Part shown: positions 1 to 10,757 of the stretch, piece by piece
How positions within the stretch are numbered: the first letter of the stretch is position 1
Layout: each line of letters starts with the position of its first letter
DNA from: Asterionellopsis glacialis
Lineage: Eukaryota > Bacillariophyta > Plagiogrammaphyceae > Rhaphoneidales > Asterionellopsidaceae
NCBI GenBank assembly: GCA_014885115.2
Contig: WKLE02001071.1
Coordinates: forward strand, 43,072 to 67,898
DNA: 24,827 nt
Direction: 5' to 3'
Program-made: the position numbers and the translations under genes
The notes under the pieces: model-generated
Databases searched by the model: none
What the model was told of the DNA's origin: nothing
Seen by the model: the letters and a program-made list of their open reading frames with translations, nothing else

Positions 1-1407
1 TACAAATCTACAGCAAAATCTGCAGAAATAATACCACATCTTTCACATGCGTCCAAGATGGCTTCTGCACATTCTTCACTAAGTGCAGCATAATTATAAG
101 TTTCTGGTGTCTTTTTGTCAGGCACTACATCTGTCTGTGGTTCGATAAGCTGCTTCTTTGACAGTATACCATAATAACTACGAGGAATTCGAAGAAAAGT
201 GAAACCTTCACCAATCATCTCGCGATAATCATTGGCTCTTTGCACAAATTCTGTCAGATTCTCTACTCTTGATGCAACATGTTGAACTCCTTGGCCAATT
301 TCCTTTAGAAACCCATGCACATGTCCAACGTCGGAAAGTGCATTATTGATGGGCAGATAGACTTGGCTCTGGTCTCGAAGGGCCCGGTCTTTGTCATTTG
401 TACTCAGTGTTGATTCGTTCCCGGTGACCGTACTCTCTATCTGTGCCTCTCCGGCAGCAACCACTCCTGCATTGAAATCAACCTTAGGTAGAAAACCAAG
501 AGTATCTTCAAGTGTTTTTAGGAAGCTTACTCTGTTGTTGACATTAGATACCCAGTGGTCAGAATAGGCAGCTTGACTGAAATTATCAAAGGTTGCTTCC
601 ACAGGAGTCAAGCCAGGAAGACCACAACACATACTTTGTGGTGCAGAATTGTAATCTTTGCCTTCAACAAATCGGAGAACGGTACCTTCATCAGCATTCG
701 AATCGCACGTATCACCCTGATAATATGCGTAAACTTCTAACACTTTGACCTCTCCGTAGTCGCAGTGCCTCAATACAAGCTTGGGGTGTTTCAATGTGTA
801 TTTTTGATGAATTTCCTCTACCGATGTGACTTCAAATGCTAAGACTGCGAAACCTTGTCGATTGGCATGAGCATTGTAGAATCTATGAATATTTTCTTTG
901 AAAAGAGTAAACAGTTAAAAATAAATGAGGTTCAGAACTAGAGTCGAATACCAATAGCTCAATCAATATCATTTGGTTTGATTGGTGGTTTTTATGGCGT
1001 TGCTTACCTGCATCAAAATAATGGACTTGATCCTTTTCACAAGTAGGATCACTCGAAAGAGATGTTACTATAATTTGCACTCCATTCGGATCCTTAGATG
1101 TCACAAGAACTGTACGAGTATTTGTTTGAACGGTGGGAGACGGCATGCGTACTCCAGTAACTCGAAAGCCAAACCCAGCCAACAGCTGCTTTATTACATC
1201 TCGTCTTTGTGGTTGAAAGAGGGTGTCCGTGAACGAACTATCCTTGTTCGTAATGGCTTTCCAAAAATCTTTTCCTGAATCCCGAGCATCCAATTGCTGT
1301 GATGAAAATCTATTCAGTTTTCCTTCAAATTCTTTGTAAACGGAAACATCTTCTACGTAATCGACATAAAGCTGTACATGTGAGAACGAAACCATTGAGC
1401 TTGTCAT
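1..1407 (-). CDS. 4-hydroxyphenylpyruvate dioxygenase-like protein (partial, C-terminus beyond window)
   Basis: Two-exon gene: exon 1 is 1407-1008, a 112-bp GT-AG intron spans 1007-896, and exon 2 runs from 895 off the left edge, giving at least 431 residues. The product has two VOC-fold halves as in HPPD, which converts 4-hydroxyphenylpyruvate to homogentisate. The N-terminal half starts near FSHVQLYVDYVEDV and includes HANRQGFAVLAFEV. The C-terminal half has SDHWVSNV (His247), SQVYLPIN (about 310-317), GQGVQHVAS (His338) and FLRIPRSYYGIL. His247 and His338 match the first two iron ligands of the family. The third, a Glu near the C-terminus, would lie outside the window. Pocket positions Ser288 and Asn317 look conserved, but the family's SQIQ motif reads GHVH here (324-327). 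Family membership is fairly sure. Whether it is the tyrosine-pathway enzyme or a divergent dioxygenase is open. No targeting peptide is obvious at the chosen ATG. Confidence 0.8.
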
Positions 1408-1982
1408 TAGGAGAATATTTCACAAAGAATTAGTGACTTGGTTTCTTTGTCTTTCTCTTAAATTCAATGTGCTTCCAGTTTATATCTAAAATGGTGATTC
1501 TATAATATGGCAAACGTGCCCTGTAGCTTGTGAGAAATCGAACAATCTCTCTGTTGGAATATGTGTCAACACAATCTTCGCAAAACTCGTATCAAACAGT
1601 ATTGAGATTTCGTGGGACAAAGAATTCTTTCGTGTGGTATCATAATACACATAAACGTGGTTCATAACTCATGACACGGAACAAATCAAAAAATCACACA
1701 TCGATCAGAACAAATGCTCTTCGGTCAAAAGAAGAACAGAAGGCGACAAGAAGTATGCCACATCAAACCGAAGACAGACACGACCGAACCCGAAGCCGGT
1801 CTGTTTTAGTTCTGATCATGGATTTTAGCATAATTGGCTGTGTCATGAAAAAAGTCGATCCAGTCGACTGAACCCCAAAAAATCAAGTTTTTCTGTCCGC
1901 GAGCCAGCAATGCCAGAACATTACTTCAAAACTTGGAAAATCTGTAGATCCTTTGTAGATAACGAGTATATTGCTTCTCATG
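1408..1982. other. Intergenic, upstream of the HPPD-like gene
   Basis: No convincing gene is seen. It should contain the promoter of the leftward HPPD-like gene. One short rightward open frame (1671-1871) is rich in Arg, Ser and Lys, resembles no family I know, and has no coding-like codon pattern. Confidence 0.5.
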
Positions 1983-2060
1983 AATGTGATCGTATATCCC
2001 AACCCCGAATTTACCAGCAGTCAACTGCGGGTTACAACTCAAAAAAGTTTAGTCAGCTTG

Positions 2061-2085
2061 TTACCCAAAGTTTAACTTCGGGTAA
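2061..2085. repeat. Subterminal hairpin in the left arm of the TIR element
   Basis: TTACCCAAAGTT (2061-2072) is followed at once by its near-complement TAACTTCGGGTAA (2073-2085), forming an almost perfect palindrome inside the left inverted-repeat arm. It carries the same TTACCC/GGGTAA word found near the other end of the element. Confidence 0.5.
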
Positions 2086-2230
2086 GAGCCAATTCCCTAT
2101 TGGCCACCAATTGTGTATTATGATGTTTTTCGCTACCAGCGTTGCATTAAATTTTAGGTCATATCCGGAAGTAAGTCCGTATGAAGCAGAAATTCTGTAT
2201 CTTGAATTTTGCATTCACACCAAATGCTAG

Positions 2231-2524
2231 ACTAAGAGCCATCACCTTGTTTGTTGCCCAAAATGTAAACCAAAACGCAAAGAAGCCCGGCACTGCTAGA
2301 AGAAGATCTACCCAACCACATGTGTGCAGAAGAAGGGCAAACATTCCATTGACTGGTCTTCAGTGCCAGTGTGCACAAAAAGATTTGATGCTTCACTGCC
2401 CTCATGTTGGGAGGTATGGCACAGCCAACCAGATTTGCAAGCTGCTAGAGAATCCCATCAACAAAAGCTAGAAGAAAACCGTAAAAAGAGCCAAGAAGAT
2501 GGAGAAAGAATTGAAGCAGAATAA
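2231..2524 (+). pseudogene. Possible broken ORF with a CxxC motif inside the TIR element
   Basis: A forward frame from 2231 reads through a cysteine-rich, basic stretch (LVCCPKCKPKRKEARHC), meets one TAG at about 2300, and continues in the same frame to a Lys/Glu-rich, probably helical end (about 490-style charge pattern EENRKKSQEDGERIEAE) stopping at 2522-2524. The CCPKC motif resembles a zinc-binding knuckle. Its place inside a TIR-bounded element suggests a remnant of an element-encoded protein. It could equally be chance open frame. No family is recognised. Confidence 0.25.
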
Positions 2525-2930
2525 GATGCAGAAAAAGAAGAAGAACAAATAGAATAGTTATTTATCTTTAGTAGTTAACAAAATTTGGCACAGGCATCAT
2601 TAGCTAACCACTACAGAAATTGTTGCAGACAATGGGGTGAGCAATGACAGACCACAAATTTTAAAGAAATTATAAAGAAATCTTTGTGCGTCAGAGGTGT
2701 AAAACTGCTGTAGGACTGCGTATATGCACTACCATACTTGTAAGTGCATACTTTACCCACATTCTACTGCAGATAAGAGACCTCTTGTAAACTTGGTAAT
2801 TAAGCTACACTAACCTGCAATTGACCTTGGGTAAATTTTGGGGTTGGGATATAATCATCATTGCTTTGATTGTAACGAAAAGAATATTTTGATAATGACA
2901 ATTTCAACAATTACACCAAGAACAGATCGT

Positions 2931-3435
2931 AACTTGACAACCAACATGAGTACATCAAAAAAGTAAATATGGATCTTTGTCTCATTTGAATGAAGGTCAT
3001 TTTTGGGTAACAAAAAGTAAACTCAAATGTTAAAAATGGACCAAGATATCAACAAAAGTACTTTGAAAATGTTTGTTGTTGCATTTCTGTTTTGGGTCAT
3101 ACCTTGACAACCAACATGATTACATCAAAAAAGTAAATATGGATCTTTATCTAAATTCAACAAATATCAGTTTTGTAACAACAAGTAAACTCAAACTTTA
3201 AAAATTGACTAAGATATCAACAAAAGTACTTTGAAAATGTTGGTTGTTGAATTTCTGCATATAATTTACGCTTTGGGTCATACCTCAACAACCAACATGT
3301 GTACACCAGAAAATAAAATAAGGATCTTCATCTAAATTGAATTGCAATCACATCCATAATAAAAATGAATTGATAATTCAAAAATTGATAAAGATATTAA
3401 CAAAATTATGCAGATAAGTTGATTGTCATCATCAT
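2931..3435. repeat. Three degenerate tandem units of about 170-181 bp with inverted ends
   Basis: The phrase CAACCAACATG begins units near 2939, 3109 and 3290, giving periods of about 170 and 181 bp. Inside each unit the same order of words follows: AAGTAAATATGGATCTT, then AGTAAACTCAAA, then AAGATATCAACAAAAGTACTT, then AAAATGTTTGTTGTTG or its decayed form. The third unit is the most diverged. Unit ends are inverted relative to unit starts: ATGTTGGTTGTTG at 3237-3249 is the exact complement of CAACAACCAACAT at 3287-3299, so each junction could fold into a hairpin. This could be a small satellite, or tandem copies of a short palindrome-ended element. It directly abuts the TIR element. Confidence 0.75.
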
Positions 3436-3598
3436 AACTAAAAAACAAATGCTTTGGGACCATAGAATCAACATGTTGTTTGCTCTTGTCTTTGCAGTAA
3501 AAATGTGAAGAAACATTTGTGGAACCATTCATGACTTTCAAACATGAACCAAACCCAAAACAAAACAACAATAAATCAAATTGATAATAGATAATAAC

Positions 3599-4145
3599 TC
3601 AAGAGGTAAGATGGCTAATGAAGTAGTTACTGTATGCACGAGCAAGCTCAAGCAATGCTGGCATGGTTGGTGCATTTTTTGCTGCATCAACTTTGTCTCC
3701 GTTTTGCTCGTGTAAGGAGACACAAGATGAAGGGGAACCATGTGTTGAGCGCATTTGCTCATGTAATATTTTGAGTTTCGTACGAAGGGATCTTTGGTTG
3801 GAGTTGGTGAATCGAAGGGCCCTATCTGTTCGCAATGCTAAGTAGGAAGTGATTATGATGTCAGACTAGACACGTCAAACATCAAGCATCAAGCAAGATA
3901 AAAAATAGATTGAATAAGGATGGGATTTTGAAAGTTCAACTTCTCTGTTTGGGTACGCGCACCCACCGCACGGAACAAGAGACTGTTGATTCACTCGATT
4001 GAAATTGAAGATCAAGAGCAGGTTGATGGGAGAGATTGTGCGGTTCTCGATTGATCGCTTGTGACGTCGAACCCAAAAGATCGCCTGATTCTCCACGATA
4101 ACCAATCAATGTGAGCAGAACTGAAAGAGCCATCACACCCATCAT
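3599..4145 (-). CDS. Putative small secreted protein, two exons (hypothetical)
   Basis: Exon 1 (4145-3967) starts MMGVMALSVLLTLIGYRGESG, which looks like a signal peptide. A GTGGGT donor at 3966 and a GATAG acceptor ending at 3822 join it in frame to exon 2 (3821-3599), giving 133 residues. Exon 2 reads ALRFTNSNQRSLRTKLKILHEQM and then NAPTMPALLELARAYSNYF. Both frames have a coding-like third-position pattern, but no family is recognised and the splice is chosen only because it keeps frame. A longer start at 4202 is in frame but would put the signal sequence inside. The gene is divergent from the ilvD-type gene, 58 bp away. It may instead be chance open frame in a 5' flanking region. Confidence 0.3.
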
Positions 4146-4203
4146 CTTTGAATCTGCACAGGCACACCTTTTTTTGTGTGAATAAAAAGGAAACTTTTCC
4201 ACG
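4146..4203. promoter_or_regulatory. Short region upstream of ilvD, possibly a shared bidirectional promoter
   Basis: Only 58 bp separate the ilvD-type ATG (4204) from the ATG of the putative leftward gene. It holds a T-run (TTTTTTTGTG) and an AT-rich stretch (GAATAAAAAGG) just before ATG context CACGATGAG. A half-CRE-like TGACGTC lies further out at 4062-4068. If the leftward gene is not real, this is simply 5' UTR. Confidence 0.3.
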
Positions 4204-6563
4204 ATGAGAATCTTGTTTCATGCCATTGTGGCATTGACTCTTAGTAGCAATGTTGCTGCCTTTTCTCCCATCATGCCCTCTAAAACGGCTACGACTACTC
4301 GTCTCTCCATGTCTGAAGAAGCTGGAGAAGAAGGACCTGTCATGAACAAGTACAGTCGTACCTTGACAGCCCCCAAATCTCAAGGTGCATCTCAAGCCAT
4401 GTTGTACGCTACTGGATTGAAAGAAGAGGACATGGGCAAACCCCAAGTGGGAGTATGCTCTGTTTGGTACGAAGGTAATCCCTGTAATATGCACTTGTTA
4501 GAATTAAGTGAACATGTCAAAAAGGGTGTTCAAGATTCTGACTGTGTTGGATACCGATTCAATACTGTAGGTGTATCTGATGGTATTTCAATGGGAACCA
4601 CTGGTATGAGATTTTCATTGCAATCGCGTGATTTAATTGCTGATAGTATCGAAACAACCATGGGTGCACAATGGTATGATGGTCTCATTGCCCTTCCAGG
4701 TTGTGATAAGAATATGCCTGGATGTGTTATGGCTATGGGAAGGTTGAATCGCCCATCTATTATGATTTATGGAGGTACTATCCGTGCTGGTAAGCAACCC
4801 TCAACTGGTGCTTCACTTGATATTGTGAGTGCCTTCCAAAGTTATGGAGAATACGTTTACGACAAAATCACTGAAGAAGAACGTAAAGAAATCACACAAC
4901 ACTCCTGTCCTGGACCAGGAGCTTGCGGTGGAATGTACACTGCCAATACCATGGCTACTGCCATTGAAGCTTTAGGTAAGAAAAAGAACGCCTCATACTT
5001 CTTTTGGACGCTGCATGCTTGTTACATGAATATTCCTCACACAAATACTGTGAAATCTTCTTATTCCGATGACAGGAATGTCTCTTCCTTACTCTTCTAG
5101 TTCCCCTGCTGACTCGCAAGAAAAGATTGACGAATGTTTGGCAGCTGGTGCCGCCATGAAAAATTTATTGGAAAAGGACATCAAACCACGTGATATTATG
5201 ACCAAGGCTGCATTTGAAAATGCTATTACCATGGTTATGATGACTGGTGGATCCACGAATGCTGTCTTACATTTGATTGCCATGAGTCGTTCATGTCAAG
5301 ATCCTGATGTTGCTATTTCACTTGATGACTTTCAACGTATTTCAGACAAGGTTCCATTCTTGGCTGACTTGAAACCCAGCGGTAAATTCGTCATGGAAGA
5401 TGTTCAAAACATTGGTGGTACACCTGGCATGATTAAGTTCTTGATTGATAATGGTATGTTCGATGGTGATCAAATGACAGTGACTGGTAAGACACACAGT
5501 GAAAACTTGGCTGATTTGAACCATCCTGGTTTAACGGAAGGACAAGAAATTATCCGTCCCTTGAGCGACCCTATCAAAAAGACTGGACATTTACAAATCA
5601 TGTATGGTAACTTATGCCCCGGTGGTGGAGTTGCCAAGATTACTGGAAAGGAAGGAGAAACCTTCACGGTACGTTTCTGGAGTTTGCTAATTCTTGCGTT
5701 TACCTCTGCTGTTTGTCCTTTTAGAGAAGATTGCGCTTCAACTTGTTTTTTCTGTTTATATGCATGCCTCTCGACTCACCCCTCCGATCCTCTCTTGAAT
5801 GAATTGTAGGGAACTGCTATTGTGTATGACAACGAACAAGCCATGATGCGTGGTTTGGAAAATAAGGAAATCAAGTGTGGTGATGTTGTTATTATTCGTT
5901 ACGAAGGTCCCAAGGGAGGTCCTGGTCTTCCAGAGATGTTAACACCCACAAGTGCTATTATGGGTGCTGGATTAGGTGACTGTGTTGCACTTTTGACCGA
6001 TGGACGTTTCAGTGGCGGAAGTCATGGTTTCTGTATTGGACATATCACTCCTGAAGCACAGGTATGTGTATACATGACGCATTTTACTACCGAATGCAGA
6101 AATGCATGTTATACCATGTTGTTGATTTTCTCCAAGTATCGTACTCATCTAGATTTTTTGTTCTTTATTTCGTTTTGTGTTGCTCTTTGTATTTACGTAT
6201 TTTTTCTTTCTTTCTCTCTTTTTTTCTCTCGCTCTCTTCTAGGTTGGTGGACCCATTGCACTTGTCAAGAATGGTGATCCAATCCGTATTGATGCCACAC
6301 CTGAAAAGCGTACTATAGATCTTTTAATTTCCGATGAAGAATGGGAAAAACGTAGAGCTGAATGGACACCACCACCTCTCCGTTCTTCACAGGGTACACT
6401 TTTCAAATACATTCAAGCTGTTGCAACTGCCAGTGAAGGTTGTGTCACTGATGAAGTGGGTACAGCTAGTGCATCTGAAATTGCCCAGGCAGCCCCTAAA
6501 ACACCTGCTGTTGCGGAACTTGAAGCCAGGATTGCTGAACTTGAAGCACAACTTGGTGCATAA
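4204..6563 (+). CDS. ilvD: Dihydroxy-acid dehydratase, plastid-targeted
   Basis: Dihydroxy-acid dehydratase, the third enzyme of valine, leucine and isoleucine synthesis, dehydrates 2,3-dihydroxy acids to 2-keto acids. Exons are 4204-4975, 5076-5668, 5810-6061 and 6243-6563, with GT-AG introns of 100, 141 and 181 bp, giving 645 residues. Restoring the frame recovers the conserved text across each junction ([40 protein letters not shown]). Iron-sulfur cysteines are expected at Cys94 (NPCNMHL), Cys167 ([10 protein letters not shown]) and Cys241 ([15 protein letters not shown]). The N-terminus is a signal peptide ending VAAF|SPI followed by a Ser/Thr-rich stretch, the bipartite plastid presequence of diatoms. 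The C-terminus runs about 30 residues past the usual GCVTDE end and finishes in a short coiled-coil-like tail ([17 protein letters not shown]). Third-intron 3' end is strongly pyrimidine-rich. Confidence 0.97.
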
Positions 6564-7463
6564 AGTGTCAAGACAAAAAGCAGGAAATATGCAAAAATGG
6601 AATAAACATTACCTTTACAAAAATATGGTCACGACATTTTAAAAAAAAATACAAAAAGATAACAAATATTAATGCTTACAGTACACTACTGAAACGGAAT
6701 GATTGCCAATAGAACAAAGTATTAGAAAATAGGCATTTGCAAAGCCCAAAAAATCATTTGCTATCTGTATTAAATTGTACGATTTTCAGTGGTGATACGC
6801 ACGCTTCTGTCCATGCTTTACCTTTTTTGAATTCTTGAAAGTTCCCTGGACTAAAAGGTTGAAACCAACATTTTGAAAACGTGTATTTGTTTGCAACTTG
6901 TCTTTATTAGAACACGAAATTCGTATCTTCTTTTGAAAGTCATTATCTGCTCTGACAAAGAATATTTTAGACATGAGAGTTGCACTTACTTTTACTAGAG
7001 AAGCATCATGGTGTATGGTTTGCAGAGTCTCTCAAAGTCTCCCTAAATTTTTAATTTTCTTTTGTTCTGTCCCTCGAAGTTTCTTCTCTCTTCCCAGCAA
7101 CTGACTACGGTATGGCGGCTCTGATCTACCCAATGGGGGGACCGTCAATCAGTCGTCAGTCCTCACACCACACATCCGCCGATTTAACAACGTATGGTAT
7201 GACAGTCTAAATTTTTATTTTCATAAAATGCGTAGAGATAAAGTTATGTCAGTTACTTCTTACTGTTTACTCTCCTCGTTTTTCAATCCATGCATTATGC
7301 GCCGTAGGACCGTCTGGCCGTGCACCATATCTCGGTACGGTAAGAAGTCTTCCCAGCCGTCGCCCGCAATAGCTGTCTACGGTAGGGACTTGCTTGTAAC
7401 GCCAACCACCGTGAACTCCGTGTCATCTATCGCATCGTACTTGTAAATAAGAGTTTGATCAAG
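6564..7463. other. Intergenic between ilvD and the eL6 gene
   Basis: It holds the 3' UTR of the dehydratase gene, with an A-rich stretch near 6640, and presumably the promoter and 5' UTR of the ribosomal protein gene. A short leftward open frame (6786-6974) is Lys/Phe/Asn-rich and unrecognised. I see no tRNA, snRNA or repeat here. Confidence 0.5.
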
Positions 7464-8614
7464 ATGGTTGCAGCGGTAAGCACCAAGATGAGAAGATGAT
7501 TGCTTGAATCGTTAACCGATGACACCGATGGTGACAACAACAACACAACAAACTGCAAAAGGGAATGTTGGTGATGAAAGACTCGTTGGAGTGAATTGTC
7601 GACGGGAAGAAACGGTGAAACACTGTCTTTCCGTGGTAGTAAGCACACACCGTTGGAGTGATTTTTCTGGGTATCAGGATTGTAGCCAGAGGTGATTGTT
7701 GGTCACATCCTACCACCTCCCTTGAGACTGCCTACCTATAATCACAATTGCAACGATGACTACATGGTCAGATTGTAGCAACCTTAAACTTTCATTCCAG
7801 AGACTTGACAAGTCGATTTCCTTACTCGTTTCTCGCTCGAGTCGATCACACCACCCACCAAACCCGTTGGTTGTTGCGCGCGCATCGGTGGATTTGTCAC
7901 ACTATAACAAAAGTTGGCGGAGGACATGTTTGTATGAATCTCATACTCACTCCATTCATTTTATCTTTTATTGCATTTACAGAGTGGAAAATCTGGCAAG
8001 AGCCCTCGGTATTACCCCGCTGAGGATGTCAAGGCCCCAAAGCCATCCTACAAGGTCAAGCAAAATGTAAGTCTTACTAGATAATGATACTGTATTATGT
8101 ACTGCCCACTTTGAAATCACTCATTTTCCCTTTTTCGTCTTTTTTTCCCAAACAGGCTCCTAAGGTTCGCAAGTCCATCACACCTGGTACTGTTTTGATT
8201 TTGTTGGCTGGACGTTTCCGTGGATCCCGTGTGGTATGCCTCAAAGCTTTGGAATCTGGACTTCTTTTGGTTTCCGGACCTTACAAAATCAATGGTGTTC
8301 CAATCCGTCGTGTCAGTCAAGCATACGTTATCGCTACATCTACCAAGATTGATGTTAGCAAGGTTGATGTATCAAAATTCAATGATGAATACTTCTCACG
8401 TGCCAATGACCCCAAGGTAGCAGAAGGTGAAGACGAATTCTTTGCTGGTGATGCACCCAAGCCAGCTGTCGTATCGGATCAACGCAAGGCTGACCAAAAG
8501 GCTGTGGATGCTTCACTTCTCAAGGCAGTTGAGGCTGTCCCCATGATGGAAGGTTACCTTGCCGCCAAGTTCAGCCTTTCTGATAATGACCGACCACACA
8601 AAATGTTGTTTTAA
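7464..8614 (+). CDS. RPL6: 60S ribosomal protein L6 (eL6)
   Basis: eL6 is a structural protein of the large cytosolic ribosomal subunit. Exons 7464-7475, 7983-8066 and 8156-8614 give 184 residues, close to the 176 of yeast L6. Recognisable family text includes RYYPAEDVK (in exon 2), SITPGTVLILLAGRFRGSRVV, GLLLVSGPYKINGVPIRR and YVIATSTKIDVS (exon 3), and the C-terminus SLSDNDRPHKMLF, equivalent to the usual KPH-x-x-x-F end. Exon 1 is inferred: ATGGTTGCAGCG followed by GTAAGC gives MVAA, and joining to the acceptor at 7981-7982 keeps frame and yields a yeast-like short N-terminus. The first intron is 507 bp, far longer than any other here, and the second is 89 bp. A long first intron right after the start codon is common in ribosomal protein genes. 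Exons 2 and 3 are certain. Exon 1 is probable. Confidence 0.93.
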
Positions 8615-10757
8615 GAATTGAAAGTTTTGTTGTGGGTGCAATTGTAACAACTCATCTAATATATATTGCAGATCAGTGTGTGCCATGTTTCCACGATGAT
8701 ACGTATAAATAAATAAAGCAACATGAATAACTAAAGAAACTAACAAACAAATACCCCATACACTATGTATTTTTATTATACGCTACTTTTTTTCCCTTCA
8801 TGAATCCATGCTCTTCGTTATTGCCTTTACCACGGCTCCTTTACATTGGAAATGGAGGTGACTTATCTCCAACTCGTTTCATATTTCATCTTTAAAATCT
8901 GTGGTATACAATTTGAAGTAAAAAGAATCACAGTGTTGAAAAGGCAAGAGGAACAGAGGAAACATTAAGTTGTCCTCTCGGACACGCAGAGACTTTCTCT
9001 AGCTAATAATCTACATCGAATGTCAAATAATATTTAGGGCATGATTCAAAGGCCAACTTTGAAAGTTATATAAGCATCAACAACGTAGGCATGTCTCCTA
9101 TTTCAAATCAATAATAATGCATTTGATAAGACGGTACGATTATGTGTCTGTGTAGGTCTATTGGATAAATAAATACCATTCTTCTTCGGATGTAATATCA
9201 TTGTCGTGTTACACTACTGCCGTTAACTCTTTTCTTAGTTGTGGTATTGCAGCACACTTGGAAACCCACAATTGTTTTGAAATCTAGTACTACTTCCTTG
9301 GTTCCACTAGAGAAAGGATGAAACCTTGAATATTCATTTAACTATTTTTTTGGTTATTTTTGAGTTTCTTGTTGTTTTTCAGTCAAATTGTCATCCTTCG
9401 ATCATCCACACTTAAAATGTTACTACAGTAATGGGATTTTGTATCCAATCATTTTGTTGAAACAACCTGTGTAAACACTAGAGGACAAAATACCCAATAT
9501 GACTAGGACCTAAATACTGTACACAAAATGTTTGGACTTTAATACATGCAGCATTATTCTTGTCGAGGGACACTGCCATAATGTAAACCATGTAGTAACG
9601 TGGGTAAACACAAAAATCCATATTCATTTACCTTGAAGAAACATTGGAATTTGTAGCAATAGAGAACAGTCATATCATCCTTTAAAATTAGATAGTAAAA
9701 GTACAGCATCATTGTACGCTAATGATTTTTTTTCATACAATGGATGTATATCCTACAAAGAATCGCATTATTGTTGTTGTTGTTGTTCCAGAATGGTGAA
9801 ACTTTTCAGTAATATTACTGTGTATGGTATATAATTACAACGTTGAGGATATTTTGCTTTAGATCCTATAAATGTAAGTATTTTCACATGTTGATTTCGT
9901 CGATTGTCATTAAAGTCTTCATCAATATAGATTTGATTATCTTTTTTGAATATGGTCATCATTCATCTCACCATTGTTGTTGTTGTAATTTCCTTCAATC
10001 AGATGATATAAAACAGGTCCTTTAGAAACTTTCTTCAACTTGTTGACTAAAACCTTCCATGGCGGATACCTTTAGAAGTCGTAAAATAATGATAATATAC
10101 TTGAAGAAACAAGAATGCAATTACTATCAACAAAAATATACACTTGAATGTAATTGCGTGACGAAAAGTCTTCATAATGCTTATTATTTTGACAGGAAAA
10201 GCTTAACCACACAACTCGTGACTTGATTTATTTTTGATTTTAGGTGATGTTGAATGTAGCAGTGTATTCATATCATCCGCTCTATCACTGAAGCTCACCT
10301 TCGTCTCATTGTGAGAAAGATGAAGTAATTTTCTTGTGAAAAATGTGAGCAGGTTCCTGTTGGTACGCAAGACCTCCACAGTAGAACACTCATGGAATAC
10401 TACACATGCTTGTGCTTTCCATTGGAATTTATATCTTTCTAAGAAGTGTAACTATCTTTGTATCCCTAACCCCAAGCCATCCAGTCGGATACAACTAGTC
10501 CTAATCTTCGGTCGGATGCACCGCCATCAAAGAAAAAATGACCCTAAGAAGCACAAACAGCCTTGTTCATCTTCGCTTTTGGGCAATGTAGAGACAAGTG
10601 AGAACAAAGCATTCGACGTGCAGTGTACTCTAGAGATTTCGACTGGTGTGAATGCTCATAATTTTGGATCCCCCCCCTTCTCTTTTTGTAAACACGGTTT
10701 CTTCTCATATTCATCATCTATCTGCCGACAGTTAGTTAGTCCTACTATAGGCCTCCC
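8615..10757. other. Long AT-rich intergenic region
   Basis: About 2.1 kb with no gene I can support. It has two short TTG microsatellite runs (about 9769-9788 and 9972-9987), many poly-T tracts, and only short, unrecognised open frames. A 141-residue frame (10336-10761) ends overlapping the next start codon but lacks coding features. The last few hundred bases should hold the promoter of the HD-domain gene. Confidence 0.55.

Larger units (their letters stand above)
1983..2860. mobile_element. Decayed DNA element with long imperfect terminal inverted repeats
   Basis: The left arm (about 1983-2072) reappears inverted in the right arm (about 2780-2860). The core TATATCCCAACCCC at 1993-2006 is matched exactly by its reverse complement at 2840-2853. 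Moving inward, further blocks pair in the same order: ATTTACC, GTCAA-TGC-GGTTA, AGCTT-TTACC and AAGTTTA, with a few indels. Arms of about 80-90 bp around roughly 700 bp of interior fit a non-autonomous, TIR-bearing DNA transposon or large MITE. No target-site duplication is clear and no intact transposase is present. The GGGTAA/TTACCC motif recurs near both ends, as subterminal transposase-binding motifs often do. The superfamily is unknown. Confidence 0.6.

Noticed and set aside
4062..4068. TGACGTC, similar to CO2/cAMP-responsive elements described in diatoms
   Set aside because: A single 7-mer far from the start and possibly inside another gene; too weak to call.
4012..5283. Leftward open frames across the dehydratase exons (for example 4012-4494, 5089-5283)
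   Set aside because: They mirror the codon pattern of the strongly supported rightward gene; only the segment upstream of 4146 was kept as a candidate.
7476..7982. C/D snoRNA in the long eL6 intron (perfect C-box-like GTGATGA near 7571)
   Set aside because: No CTGA D box at a suitable distance downstream and no closing stem.
9769..9987. TTG microsatellite runs
   Set aside because: Short simple repeats with no further structure.
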